Source: Galdieria sulphuraria | Taxonomy: Eukaryota > Rhodophyta > Bangiophyceae > Galdieriales > Galdieriaceae | Length of the DNA: 64,000 nt | Assembly: GCF_000341285.1 (NCBI RefSeq) | Contig: NW_005178461.1 | Coordinates: forward strand, 1 to 64,000 | Reading direction: 5' to 3' | Made by a program: the position numbers and the translations under genes | Notes under the pieces: model-generated | Seen by the model: only the letters and a program-made list of their open reading frames with translations | Database searches by the model: none | Told to the model about the DNA's origin: nothing | Part shown: in pieces, positions 21,663-33,405 of the stretch | How positions within the stretch are numbered: position 1 is the first letter of the stretch | Layout of the letters: each line of letters starts with the position of its first letter

Positions 21663-24600
21663 ATGGATGTGCCTAGTGCTTGTAACCTTTTGGACCAGGT
21701 TCTCGGGTACGTTAGTTTTACATTCTTAGTGGGAGCTTTTTACTCTGCTAGGTCTTCTTCTGATTCTGTGTCGAATGTCTTACGACTTCTGGTTACAAAT
21801 TTGAAGCAGCTCCATCCGTCGATTACACCCAAACTAGTGGAGGTCCTGTACATGTATCCTTATGAAACCACTCCAGTAGTTTCTCAACTCACTTGTGGAA
21901 CTGAGAAAGAAGTACGTCTCTTGATAGAGGCTTTTTCTGACTTGCTATGTTCCGATCGAAATCTTCTTGTACCAATAGTTTCTGCTCTTGGAGAGCTACC
22001 ATTAGCACCGAAATTGTTGTTCGAAGTTCGTAAAACAGTAGTGAGGGCGCTTCATACTGTTGAAGAACAAGATGTGCCAATCGTCGTAAGGACCTTGCTC
22101 CGCACTCTGATATGGTCTCAAGTAAGTTTCCACTTTTTGGCATTTTCAAAAGAGTCACAGCTTTCTCGCACGAAGGAAAAAAAGGATTTTGACTGGATTG
22201 TTATGGAAATCAGAGATGCAATGAAGACGTTGGAAGCAGATAATCTAGTCAAAATATGGGAGGTTCTAGACGATTGCTTCCGAGTTTCTCCTGTCGTATG
22301 TATTAATCTTTTACACTCATGGAAACGAATAGCACTTGGCACAAGTTCGGATGACTTTCGATTTACTGTTTTCGACTTCTGTCTTATCTTATGTTCAATA
22401 CAAAAATTACGCACGAAAACTACAGCTTTAGAAGTTCTTACAACCGTTCTCCAAAGGCTTCCTAACATTTGCTATTCGACTGTGCAAGTCCTGATCAAAC
22501 ATTTCAAGCCTATTATCTCGCACCATTCGAATCCTTTCCGAATGTTTGCTACCTGTATTCTACGAATGAGGAATACCCGAGCTATAGTTACAATATTTGT
22601 CACTATATTTAAGGAGATCAAAGATTTGAGAGCCCAGTTGATTTCTGACCTCAATTGTGCTATTAGACAAGCTACTGATATTTCATATGCAGCTGCTCTG
22701 TGTATCGATGAAATGTCAAATTATGAGGAATTCGCAGACAGTCTTTGTAGTGCGCTAAATGTCATTGAAGATCTGGTTGCACACCCTCACACTTTGGAAC
22801 CCAGAATCATTAGTGTTCTATGTCGATTTCTTACTCGACTACACAGACTCAGGCCATCCAAGACAGATTCAATTTTTATTTTGCTTCGAAAGCAAATATT
22901 ATTTGGAGATTTTGCAGAGAAACGAGCAGCACTGGCATTGGCATTCTACTTCATACCATCAGTTGACTATACAGAGTCAAATATTTTGGTCAATCTTCTC
23001 TGCAATGCCATCCCTCCTTGCATAGGTCATTCTGATACCGGAGAGTTTCTCAGATTTCTTCCGAATGCCATCGAAAGGTTACCCTTAAGTCTGGTTCAAA
23101 AACTACATTCGTCCTATTTACGCTTCTTATTGCCAGCAGATTGTGTAGTCTTAGAGAATGGTGTATTGCGCTATGATGTCACCAGAATGGTGAGAATGTA
23201 TCCTGACAACTTGTTAGATATAGGTCGAAGTATTATTGCTCTTCGCAGCATACACACAAGACTGAATGATCCGTCCAACAAAGCAAGTGGCTGGTTGTTG
23301 GTTGAGACAATGGTATCCATGTTACTCATCGAACTTGCTTGTGACAGGAATACTGCTCCGAAGCATATGGAAGTACAAGAAAATGAATTACTGGAAGCAG
23401 CGTCATCTTGCGTTGTAATAATTATTATCCTATCGAATGTCCTAACAAAATATTCGCAGTCATTCACTTCCATGAAAGCAGCTGAAATGAACTTCGGTGC
23501 TTCAGACCAGGAGTCAGACTATCTCTTCTTAAGTAGGATGGAAGAACTAAAAACAATGACTTGTGCTATGACGACAATTGTCAGTGAGTCACGTAGGAAA
23601 TTTTCCAGAGACGCTATAGTATACCTCAAAGAGATACAGAAACTTGTAACTACGCCATCTATTTCAGTATATATACATTCTATTAGTATTTTACCAGTAT
23701 TTAGCATAGAATCGGTCGAAAGCATGTCTGGTGAAGAATTGGAAGTCCTCCTAGCAAAGATAAATTTCTCGATATACTTGTGGGAGAAATTAGGAGAAAA
23801 GATAGATTGTCGCGAGAATTCCTCCTTTGAGGAGACGACAGAGTTGAAAGACTCCTCTCTCCAATCAGAAGAAAAAACTTGTTTTCCGGATACTGTCTGT
23901 TTTAAGTTATTCGAAAATATCTGCAATTGTCAGGATGTACTGCCTACTTTGCGAAAACATATTTCAACTTCCCGGTCGCTTGTGGATCATTCGTTTTGTT
24001 CGTTGCTTTCTTTTCTCTTTGAAAGAATTCAATACTGGATGACTATTCTACTTCAAATTCTTCGTTATGTTGTACGTGAAAGATTTTTGGATGACCAGAT
24101 ATCTCTCTGCTGGAATTGCTTGGATGTTCGTACTAGTCATCGACATTCAGTTTCAACTTTAGCAGTAGAAGCTGCAATAGAGAAACTCAGTTGTTTCGTA
24201 GAGCAGTTGTTCCTTGCCAGCGAGGAGATCACGTTAGCTTGTCTATCAATAGATATATTGAGTCCTTTGAGTCGATTCCCAAGAGCGGTAAGTTGTTGAT
24301 TGTTAAAGTGAAGTAGTCTCTTCAACTTTTAGTAGAAGCTTAAGATACTTCAGCTCTATATAGACTCAGTGAAGACTGTATACCCCGTAAAAAATGCGAT
24401 GCTTTCCTCGACAGTGCTTCATGGAGTTCCGAATTGTATCACTTCATGCTTTTGTTGGTATTCCCCTGATACTACAAAGTTTTTCCGAATTCAAAAATCG
24501 TCCTCTTTTGTATCAGCAAAATATCAAATAATGTCATGTGTCTCTGTTATGAGTCCACAATTTGCGCTTGCTTTCGCTCAAGTACTAAGCTTTAGTTTGA

Positions 24601-25622
24601 TATCCAGAGAGTCCCAGAAACAGTTTCAGAAACTTTCATCAATCCATTTCGAGCATCCTAGTGAGGATGTTTTCTGTTTGGATGCTTCTATTGAGGAAGT
24701 TGTGGAAGTATTCATCAGCTATTTTTCCGGTATTCTACGATATTGGCTAACTGGAGTCAATAATTTTGGTGAGAAACTCTTTCCTATATTATCTGCCTTT
24801 AAATATGACTGAATGATTAAAGAATTTCATATTCCATTTTATCTTGTTCGAGAATCCGTCTGTTACATTTATGATATGCTGCAGTTACTCAAGACTGAAC
24901 GCAAAACTTCTTTTGCTTCTCCCTTTTTACGAAGTTTCTTGAAGAGAATCAGCAGTGTTTTGGCTGTGTTAATGGCTGGCATAGATCGACTGACGAAATT
25001 TCCGAATAAGTTTAAAACCCTCCAAGATTTTCCTTCATTAAAACAGCTTGAAGATTTGGTTGACATATGCAAAAAGCTGGCTGTAGTTGTTCGAAATTTT
25101 GCATTCGATCATCTACAGGTAGAGAAGAAGACCAAGATTGGAAGGGCCTTGCTACCAAAAAGAAGGAAATTTCGTGATAAGTTTCACAACATGAAAGAAA
25201 ACAATGTTTCCAATGATTCATATGCATCAATTGAGAATGTATTGCCTTCAGTGGTTTATCACACAGAAAGTGTAATAGATGCTGCGTTGGATTGGGCCTC
25301 AGTAGAACAGTTCGAAAGATGCTCTCCAAGAAGAAATGTTGATGGCGATGAATGCGTTGCCTTCAAAAAATATGCTGAAGATTTAGTCAAACGTATTATG
25401 TCCCAAAGAGGACAAACTAGTTTAAGAGAAGAAGATATTGACTTGAACTTTGCAGGTCCGGGGATATACACTGATAGTGAAAACCATGAACATATCAATG
25501 GCGAACAATCACAGGACTTTGCTGGTTCGGATGGTTTCTCCGACTCTTCTGAAGACAGATATTCACAGTCTGACTCTGAGTTTATTCTCATCGATGCAGA
25601 CTTTCAGCCGTTGCAAATCTAA
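21663..25622 (+). CDS. FANCD2: Fanconi anaemia FANCD2-like protein
   Basis: The FANCI-FANCD2 clamp is mono-ubiquitinated at DNA crosslinks. Five exons give about 1,246 aa, with introns at about 21709-21753, 22121-22183, 24288-24344 and 24768-24821. The first intron (45 nt) is a multiple of three and open. The protein is almost entirely helical repeats. FANCD2-like landmarks are an N-terminal segment LVPIVSALGELPL then VRALHTVEEQDVPIVVRTLL, the middle FILLRKQILFGDFAEKRAALA, and a C-terminal LRSFLKRISSVLAVLMAGIDRL followed by an acidic tail (DFAGSDGFSDSSEDRYS), as in FANCD2. FANCI is the alternative; the EEQDVPIVVRTLL segment and acidic tail favour FANCD2. I could not pick out the ubiquitinated Lys. 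It is head-to-head with RBR. Confidence 0.72.
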
Positions 25623-25788
25623 CTAGCTATAGTTGCCTGTGTGTTTTATATGAACTGTTTCTCTTGACTTGGGTCCTGTTTATGACCTTCCGGTAATATT
25701 AGTCTTAATAGATTGCAATTGAATTGACAAATAAAAGCAAACAACAAATGGAATCTCACATAAACGACGTTCCGTGTCTCTAAGTTGA

Positions 25789-26478
25789 ATGATGAAGGAA
25801 TATCCAGCCTACGATAATAGTTCCGTATCCATTCAAGATGGAGAGCGAAATGTACTCAAAGCAATAGCTTCCAACCCATCTCAGTTTAGTCCAAGTATAT
25901 ATTTCTCCGACGAGGAAGTAGTGGTTGTCTACGATGGTTTTCCAAAGTCACGCTTTCACCTTCTTTTACTTCCAAGACGGTACATCCCGGACGTTGGCTC
26001 TCTAACGCTTTCTCATATCAGCTTATTACGACATATGCTTAAAATAGGCAAAGAAATATCAACTTGCCTAACTCAAAAGTACTTGCCAAATCAGGAAGAG
26101 CAAACGTTTATGTTGGGGTTTCACTCGATTCCCAGTATGGACCAACTGCACATGCATATAATATCAACGGACTTTGTCTCACCCTTTTTGAAAACTCGAA
26201 AACATTGGAACTCTTTCCACACTGACTTCTTTCTACCAGTGTCAAATGTTCTGGAAGAAGTTGGAGCTGGTCGTAAGCTCATCACGGTGAATAACAAAGA
26301 GAAGTATTTGAATTTGTTGAAACAGCCTTTATTTTGTCATCGATGCAAAGAAAACTTTAAGAACATGAAAGTTCTAAAACAACATATATGTGAATGTCGT
26401 CACCCATATGTTGGAAGCCAAAAAGCTGTTTCTCATGAGACTATAGACAAATACTTTTTAAAATGTAATTCACCTTGA
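25789..26478 (+). CDS. APTX: Aprataxin (HIT domain plus C2H2 zinc finger)
   Basis: Aprataxin removes 5'-adenylate from abortive DNA ligation products in the nucleus and mitochondria. It is a single exon of 229 aa. The HIT domain has SRFHLLLLPRRYIPD, the catalytic histidine-rich loop SMDQLHMHIIS, and the aprataxin-specific DFVSPFLKTRKHWNSFHT directly after it. The C-terminal zinc finger is CHRCKENFKNMKVLKQHICEC. Unlike animal APTX it lacks an N-terminal FHA domain, as in fungal and plant forms. The gene lies 166 bp after the FANCD2-like gene on the same strand and 42 bp from the convergent RSH stop. Confidence 0.93.
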   Translation: MMKEYPAYDNSSVSIQDGERNVLKAIASNPSQFSPSIYFSDEEVVVVYDGFPKSRFHLLLLPRRYIPDVGSLTLSHISLLRHMLKIGKEISTCLTQKYLPNQEEQTFMLGFHSIPSMDQLHMHIISTDFVSPFLKTRKHWNSFHTDFFLPVSNVLEEVGAGRKLITVNNKEKYLNLLKQPLFCHRCKENFKNMKVLKQHICECRHPYVGSQKAVSHETIDKYFLKCNSP

Positions 26479-26520
26479 AGTTAAAATTAGTCATCATACA
26501 ACATACAAAACTACGAGCAG

Positions 26521-29500
26521 TCAATGAGATGGCTTCAATATGTCATCCGGAAGCTCAAGCAATTCGGCTGGCATCTGCAAGTTTCGATCAGTGTATGTAT
26601 TAGAAACACACCATTTCAAACATTGGACGTCAATAACTCGCTGAACGTCAAACACTTCTGTGTAACTCCTTAGTAAAGCAGTTATAGAGACTATGTCATT
26701 TACGTGCCCGACAAGGACTTCAAAGAACAAAGTTGCCAATTCTGTTCCATCTTCACAGTTACTTGCTGAGCGTGTGATAGAAAAACCTTGTTGACTTATG
26801 GCTCCAGCAATTGACGAAAGAAGACCAACAGTGTCTTTGGCTTTGATGACCAGTCTCGTAGGAAATAAACTGTTATTTAAATGATTATTGGTCTCCAATT
26901 TTGAGTAATGAAGACAATTAGACAAATTTTTCCAGGCAAGATGAAAGAATGCAGAAGAGTCTCTTTGGGAACTCGTTGAAGAGCAGTCCTTCCGATGCAA
27001 CATTAACGTGTCACCATCTACAAGGACTCCAACAATCTCATCACCGATTACAGGTAGACAGCATCTTGACACAAATATTTTTGGTTTCCACTCAACTTTT
27101 TGTCGATGAGAACTGCTAGAGTTCATGTCTTGGTTCGATGTTATTGTTGAGGCCGCCCCTATCTTGTATTTAGACAAATTGATAGTTCCTGGAGAAGCTC
27201 CGTGGTCATGACTTGTTGACTGAGTTCGAATATGAAGGAATCTCAGAATAAGTCTCAACCAGTCCATCCGAAGCTCTCCTGTCGGGTCTCCTAAAGTTTT
27301 GGCAACAGAAATGTAAAATTCATCACAGCTTTTCAAGGACTCCAACCACTGGACAAGTGAACTGGCATTGCTTGAATTTTTTGTTCTCAAAGTTATTCGC
27401 TTCTTGCTTAAATGTAATAATTTTTGAAGACCACATAGTATTTCAGAAGACGAAGGAAGTATCAAGTTCATCTCTCGGCACATTTGCTCCAATTCTTCTT
27501 TTCCTTTATGAATAAGCTCTATCCTTTCTCTTTGACGAAGGTATCGCCTAATTTTTTGTCTGGCAGTTCTACTTCGAGCCATATGAATCCAATCTGGTTT
27601 AGGACCAGTAGCAGAGTCACCCTTGACGATTTTGATTACGTCCGCATTTTGAAGGACATGGTCTAGACGAACGAACCTTCCGTTAACCCTCGCGCCAATC
27701 ATACTGTGTCCCAAGTCTGAATGAATATGATAGGCTGCATCTATTGGAGTAGATCCTTTTGGCAAATCGAGAATGTAACCTTTCGGAGTAAAAACAAAGA
27801 TACGATGGCCAAGTAAGTCTTTTCTAACTGCGTCAATCAAATCAGTACTAGAGTATGAAAACTCGTCACAATAATCTCTAAGTGACTTTAACCAGGCAAT
27901 TGTCCTTCTTCGCCAATCTATACAAGTTTTTTCGCCTTCATTGGAATCCAGGAAAAAACGACAAGTTATTCCTAGTTCTGCTATCTCATCCATTGTTTGC
28001 GTTCTTATTTGTATTTCCAAGGGCAATGAACCATACTTAGAATCAAAGAGTATTACTGTATGTAATGACTGATAACCGTTGGGCTTTGGAAATGCAATGT
28101 AATCTTTCAATTTGCCAGGAATTGGTTTCCACAAAGAATGAATGCTACCTAAAATGTGATAACAAACATTTCTTTCGTAAAACGATGCCGTACTGATCTG
28201 TGCAAAGTCCTCCTCTATTCTCTCTGAACTCTTTAAGATTTCCAACCAATTCCACTGTGCTGTTGGGTCTCTCTGTCCACAACTAGACTTGCGCTCCTCA
28301 CGTTTCCACTGATCAACAATATCTTTCTTCAGCTCAACCACTATCCTTATACTGGCCAAATCATAAATACCATCCAAACTAGCTCCAGATTGCATTTTCT
28401 TATATATTGTGTATAAAGGTTTTGTATGGCCTTCAATTTCAAGCCTTCTAATCAGAGGCTTCAAAACGAGGTCTTGCTCCAAAAGTTGTTTTAAACAAAT
28501 TCGAGCTTCATCCAGACAAAGATCCACTTTGTTATTTGCTTTAAAGATCGATAACTGAGACAATACTTTGAGAAATTTCTTAGGATAATAAAAACGAAAG
28601 GAGATATCTTCTAATTCAACTCGTATTCTACCCAAACCCAGTCGATGTGCAAGCGGAGCAAATATTTCCAAAGTTTCACGAGCTATTTTCTTTTGTTTTT
28701 CGGGGCTCATGTATTCGAGAGTTCTCATATTGTGCAAACGATCAGCTAGTTTCACAAGAATTACGCGGACATCTTCTGTCATTGCAATAAAAATGTGTTT
28801 TAGATATTCACATTGCTTGTCATCTGCACCGGAAAGGTAAAAAGAATTGTAATCAACGTCTTGAGAATAGCGTCTTATCCTGTCAAGATCTGAAAGTGAC
28901 CCATTCTGTATTCTGTTTTCCTTCTTATCGAGCGAAGCTCCTATCGTTGAAGTAAGTTTAGAGAATTTCGTTTCGCCTTCAACAATACGGCGAACATCCT
29001 TCCCAAAAATCGTTTCAATTGTTTCAAAAGTTACTGTATGACATATGAGACTATGCTTCCAACCCTATCTGTTGCTTACCTGATGTGTCTTCCACTGTAT
29101 CATGTAACAAGCCTGATATGACTGTATCTCTATCAACTTTCAAATCAGCCAAGATTGCAGCTACAGCAATTGGGTGTATGATAAAAGGCTCTCCTGACTT
29201 TCTAAACTGACCTTTATGAGCCTCATAAGCGAATTCAAGTGCTGCTAAAATACTTGTTCGATCTATAGAACTTAAGTAATCAAGTTTCGGAGATAGATCA
29301 ATAAAGTAATAGGCTAGAGCTTCCGAAGTTGAATTTAGTGAGTCTCCAGTTGATACTATACTCTCATTTGTTTCATCAAGATTAGCGTTCAACTTCTTAT
29401 TGTGTGAGTAGAAAAATTTATAATTTTTACAGTTCACATCACAAGAAGGCTTATAGCAACTCCTCCCATCGTCGGGAAAACTGTCTCCTCGTCTCACGTA

Positions 29501-29983
29501 AGACTCGTCTGCTTGTTCTCCCGTCTGTTCAGTGGAATAAGTTGAAACAATATTTTCAAAGGTATTGCTTGTTTCCTTCAGTTGGGTGAAAGGCACATAA
29601 ACAAAAGAATCGTCAATCCGTCCCCCCTTGGCATTCTTCTTCCTTGCTTCCAGACAGTCTGCGCGTAGCTTCCCGTTTCGACGAAATGTAACTTTTTTCA
29701 TACAGAAAGAACAATTCCGAAGACTAAACCAGAAACGCAACCCAAACTTCCTTCTGTTCAAATTGTCTGCAATTACTTTATAAAGGCTACCCTCATATAA
29801 AGTGGAAATGGTAGACCATCTCATCCTCTTTCCTAGCCCTTCAGTGGGTAGCTTTGAATAACAGGTCCGGCATACGACTCTTTTATGTTCTTTGAGAGAG
29901 CTCAAGTATACATTAGTGGCAAATACCGCTATTAAACAGTTTGTGCGCTTTGGGTTCGAAGTGACCACGCTCCGCTGAAACAT
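26521..29983 (-). CDS. RSH: RelA/SpoT homologue (ppGpp synthetase/hydrolase), probably plastid-targeted
   Basis: About 1,138 aa in two exons (46-nt intron at about 29081-29036). The first ATG of the frame is at 29983. The first about 60 residues are basic and Ser/Thr-rich, like a transit peptide. The HD hydrolase domain has AYEAHKGQFRKSGEPFIIHP and LLHDTVEDTS (HD and ED motifs intact), then RRIVEGETKFSKL and LVKLADRLHNMRT. The synthetase domain has YDLASIRIVV, IAFPKPNGYQSLHTVIL and PLEIQIRTQTMDEIAE, with the key residues visible. The TGS domain has FTPKGYILDLPKGSTPIDAAY. The C-terminus has LVIKAKDTVGLLSSIAGAIS, an ACT domain. About 45 extra residues separate KFSKL from the MTEDVRVILVK helix. 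Both activities look possible. In algae this family controls plastid transcription and the starvation response. Confidence 0.94.
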
Positions 29984-30378
29984 GCAGATGATGAACAATC
30001 CAAATTTCAAGTCCACAAGTTTTCCGTGCGTAAAACAAAGAGGAAGTTATCAAGTTGTGCAAAGGCAGATGATTGTTATTTTCCATAATTTATATTATTT
30101 TGTCTGATGAAAGACTCAATGTTCTCCTTGTGCATCAAGAAAGATGAAAACAAAGTCATATAACGAGGATTCTTCTCTTTTGTCTCTCTAGCTCAGTCAT
30201 CGGAGATGCCATAGGGAGAATATATCCCATACTATACAATTTGAAAATGATGTTGAAGAAAGGCAAGACTAAGAAAAGTATGGAAAGATGCAATTTTTTA
30301 TTTGGTATGATAGGAACGTAACAAATCAAGGTTTGAAGACTTTCAGAAAAAATCTAACCATTCTCAGTCTTAAGCCAA
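29984..30378. promoter_or_regulatory. Divergent RSH/DPM3 intergenic region
   Basis: 395 bp, AT-rich. No specific motif is supported. A possible non-hydrophobic 5' exon of DPM3 (ATGATGTTGAAG at about 30247, donor GTATGA at about 30306) can be spliced to an acceptor just before 30367. Confidence 0.3.
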
Positions 30379-30631
30379 ATGGAAATTGGGTATGAGCCTC
30401 GTGGTTTACAACAAGTTCTATACGTAAGTTGAAGTTTCTTTCTTTTGTTATATTCTTCTAAAAAAATTGCAGATTGCTGGTTCGTTGTTTGTGGCCGTCT
30501 TTCTTTACTTTGTTCTAAGAATTTTGTATGGACTGTCAACTTTCCCTGATCGGCCTGACGCGTTCGCTGAGTTGGAGAAAGATTTAGCCAAGGCAAAAAA
30601 GTTTTTGCGTTCGAAAGGTGTAGAAGTGTAG
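30379..30631 (+). CDS. DPM3: Dolichol-phosphate mannosyltransferase subunit 3 (small membrane tether)
   Basis: Two short exons, 30379-30423 and 30473-30631, split by a 49-nt GTAAGT...TTGCAG intron, encode 67 aa. Exon 2 begins with one transmembrane segment (IAGSLFVAVFLYFVLRILYGL), followed by the DPM3 signature STFPDRPDAFAELEKDLAKA and KKFLRSKGVEV. This aligns with the human C-terminal helix that grips DPM1 (pattern TFxDxxxAxxELxxxIxxAxxxLxxxG). Human DPM3 is 92 aa with two TM segments; this version has one unless an upstream exon at about 30247-30305 is used. It would anchor the soluble DPM1 encoded at 15826. It is easily missed because of its length and split frame. Confidence 0.8.
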
Positions 30632-31064
30632 AAATCATTTGTATATTAGTTGAACTTGTGTTGAGGAATCAACATAGGAAAATATTCCTATTCAGAGATG
30701 GAGTTTGAAAGTTCATATGGACTTGTGTTCTGTTAGTTGAGTGAGTCTTGTGATTTCACTGTAAATGCGAAACTTTAAAAGCTTTAGTCATAGTGGATGG
30801 AGAACTTCAGTCAAAGTCCGTAACCACAGTGCTTTCGATGTAACTGCCTTTTGAATAGATATTGGAAAAGTCTTCATATTTAGACCATCCACACGTTAGT
30901 TTTCTTCGAAGCTTTCTGAAACATATGATGTTGCAAACGTAGATTGGAAGCCAACAAGTGAAAGTCACCTTTCTCTATCTCTTCGTAGTTTTCTCACAAG
31001 CCTTCTGAATAGCCTTTTCGGAACTCGATGAATGGTTAGATCAATGACTGTATGCTGTTCTTGA
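30632..31064. other. Intergenic, no gene recognised
   Basis: Downstream of DPM3; stops are frequent in all frames. Confidence 0.4.
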
Positions 31065-31313
31065 TTATAAGTTGTACGAGTAGCGTTCACTTGCATGTTT
31101 CTTACTAAGCACCTTTCGAGTTATCTCGTTAACTATACAAAATATTAGACTAGCAAGGGAACGCTTGTGTTCCGAACCAAAGTAATCAGAAACCCGCTTT
31201 AAAATAGCTGATAGGAAAAACAAAATAATAAACTCAAAGATCTCTTTCTTTTGAGGTTCAACTGTTAACCAACTTTCTCCACAGTTCTGGTTTGCTCTTG
31301 GAGCAATTTTTTT
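31065..31313 (-). CDS. Possible 3' exon of a small membrane protein
   Basis: After a good acceptor (TTTTACAG) the minus strand is open for 82 codons to TAA at 31065: KKIAPRANQNCGESWL..., one hydrophobic segment FEFIILFFLSAILKRV, then a basic tail. No 5' exon could be joined with confidence. Unrecognised. Confidence 0.25.
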   Translation of the reverse strand, partial: KKIAPRANQNCGESWLTVEPQKKEIFEFIILFFLSAILKRVSDYFGSEHKRSLASLIFCIVNEITRKVLSKKHASERYSYNL

Positions 31314-31471
31314 CTGTAAAACTGAAAACGTTAACAAGTGCCAAGAACTTCAAAGGTTGCATATGAACTTGAGCATTAGTTGCAGTTCTTCCCTAGTTTC
31401 TTAGTTTCGGTCGAACTGATATTCAAAACTCCCTTGCAATAGAAAGTTACCATTTTCATTTATAATTCTTT

Positions 31472-32238
31472 ATGTTAGTGACAAATCATGCGGCATCCAA
31501 AGTCAAAGAGTTCTTAGCGAGGCAAAAAGGTCTAGAACTCAGAGAAAAGAGCGAACAAAGGCAAAACGTTGTCTGTGATCATCTTTTGGAAAGTTTGGGA
31601 AGAGTTGATGGAACTCAGGTTCACAAGAGAAGAGGCCTTGGTTCCTTTTCTAACAATGCCGCAACTTCGTCGAATTCCTTCGACTTGAAGTGAGTCTTGT
31701 AGTTGAATTACAGTTAAATAACGCTAAAAAAGCTAGTTAGGGTGCAACTTGCCCTCAGAAAAAGGATCCAGAAGAGCCGTCGAGAGTCGACTTCAAAGAA
31801 CAGTTCACTTCTCAAAGAAGAAGACGTCACTTCAGAAGAAGAGAGCAAAACAAAATTCCAGAAGACTCGGTTCGTCAAAGTTTATTATAAAAATATGAGT
31901 CTAAACTGTACAGTAGGCGCCATAAAAAGATATTTCAAGAGAAAGTGAGGGAACTTGCGCTTCGAAATATTTCGACACCAGTCAGTCCAAAAACAGGTGA
32001 TTCACTGAGTTCTATTGAGCTTCCTGACCAACAGGAACAAGAAGTTCAACGCGAACTGAGTAACTTAGAATGGAAGAACCCAGGAAGGCCTGTGCAGAAG
32101 AGTGAAGGACAAGAGACTCTGAGTTTGCCTGAAATGAAGCCAAACCGGAGCAAAAGGACTCGTCAAAAGAACCAGCATAAGAGTAGAAAGGTAAACGTTC
32201 AAAAAGGAAAACCGAAAAGTAAAATTCAAACAACATAA
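31472..32238 (+). CDS. Highly basic unknown protein, probably nuclear/nucleolar
   Basis: Three exons joined across two small introns (about 31690-31740 and about 31871-31914) give about 223 aa. It starts MLVTNHAASKVKEFLARQKG at 31472. The middle is charged (ALRKRIQKSRRES, EEDVTSEEESK), and the C-terminus is strongly Lys/Arg-rich (NRSKRTRQKNQHKSRKVN, KGKPKSKIQTT). No catalytic domain was seen. The composition suggests a nucleolar ribosome-biogenesis factor (SLX9-like proteins are of this kind), but no signature is decisive. It is convergent with NSRP1, with 42 bp between stops. Confidence 0.6.
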
Positions 32239-32280
32239 ACTGAAACTATCCAGAAAGCTTCAGTTAACAGTAGTTAAGTT

Positions 32281-33316
32281 TCAGTTCTGCAAGTTACTCG
32301 CAAGTCGTTCCTGTTTCCTTGCCAAATATCTTTCTCGAGCTTTTCTCACGCTCTCGTCATCCTTTCGTTCCCTTGTTACAGTATTACTTACTTGAGAAGT
32401 CTCCATCGATACAGTGCTTTTCTTATCACTTTCTATGGGACTAACATTCTTCACGGAAGGAATAAACAAACCACCCGGTCGCTTCTCAGGTTCTCCAAAC
32501 AGTGCCTTTTTCCGTTGTTGTTCGATTTTCTCGCTTTCTTCATCCTCTCTCGGCGGTTGTCCAGATCCTTCCACTTCAGTTTGTTCGACAATCTTTTCCT
32601 GTGAAAGTCTTATCCTGTCTTCCTGAGGTTCCCTATCTGTTAAGCCCAAAGCCACATTGTTTGTTAAAAGGTTGCAGTAAAATCTTGACATGTTTGCCTG
32701 AACTGTTCCACCTTGGGTTCCATCGGAAGCTTGTCGCTGCTGTTGTTGTTGTTCCCATTCTTTCAATCTTCTCATTTTCTCCTTATATGCAAAAGTAATG
32801 AATTTTTCTTTATCCTTAAATTCACCTTCTTTTTCCTATGATTTGCCGTGAGAAAGTTACAACTCTAAAGTCTCGAGTTATTCTTACTTCCTTTTCTCTT
32901 TCCTTGAAACTCAGTCTTTCTTCAAGCAGTTCTTGTTCCATCTTTCTTTCTTCCGCTCTTGTCTTCAGAGCAGCAAGATATCGACTTTTTCTTTCCCTAT
33001 TCTTTTGCAAGTTATCCAACGAGAACCTAGTTGGAGCAAAATAAACTAAGAGTCATCTAGTAAATTACATAACTTACGTTTCATTATTCTGTAGTTGTTC
33101 ATACACTTCATCGTATGCAAAGGCGTTTGGGTCATCAGAGGATTCTTGAGTAGTTTGCGCCAGTTGCCCCTGCTTACTTGACCACTTTAATCTAAGTTCT
33201 TGAGTTTCTTCCTCAAATTCATCCTCTCTATCTTCCACTCTAAAGGCCTTGTTGTTTATAAGCGTTGTTTGACTTGAAGAACGCTTCCTTGGAAGCTTAA
33301 ATGATAGTGTACTCAT
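32281..33316 (-). CDS. NSRP1: NSRP1/CCDC55-like nuclear speckle splicing regulator
   Basis: Three exons give about 310 aa. Start MSTLSFKLPRKRS at 33316. Family landmarks: DDPNAFAYDEVYEQLQN (DDPSVYDYDGVYD-type motif), then the coiled coil NRERKSRYLAALKTRAEERK and the spliced REKEEKEGEFKDKEKFITFA YKEKM segment, followed by a Gln-rich helix (KEWEQQQQQRQ). The C-terminal half is low-complexity with FGEPEKRPGGLFIP and a final RKARERYLARKQER helix. Introns: 33073-33023 and about 32889-32837. NSRP1 binds SRSF proteins and modulates splice-site choice. It lies 89 bp upstream (3' side) of the Tat-SF1 gene stop, in tandem. Confidence 0.85.
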
Positions 33317-33405
33317 TTGTAATTTTTATTTGCAACTGCTCAGCGTAAGATTGATTCACTTAACGTTTGCTCTTCAAACACTGACCAAAAAGATACAAAT
33401 GCAGT

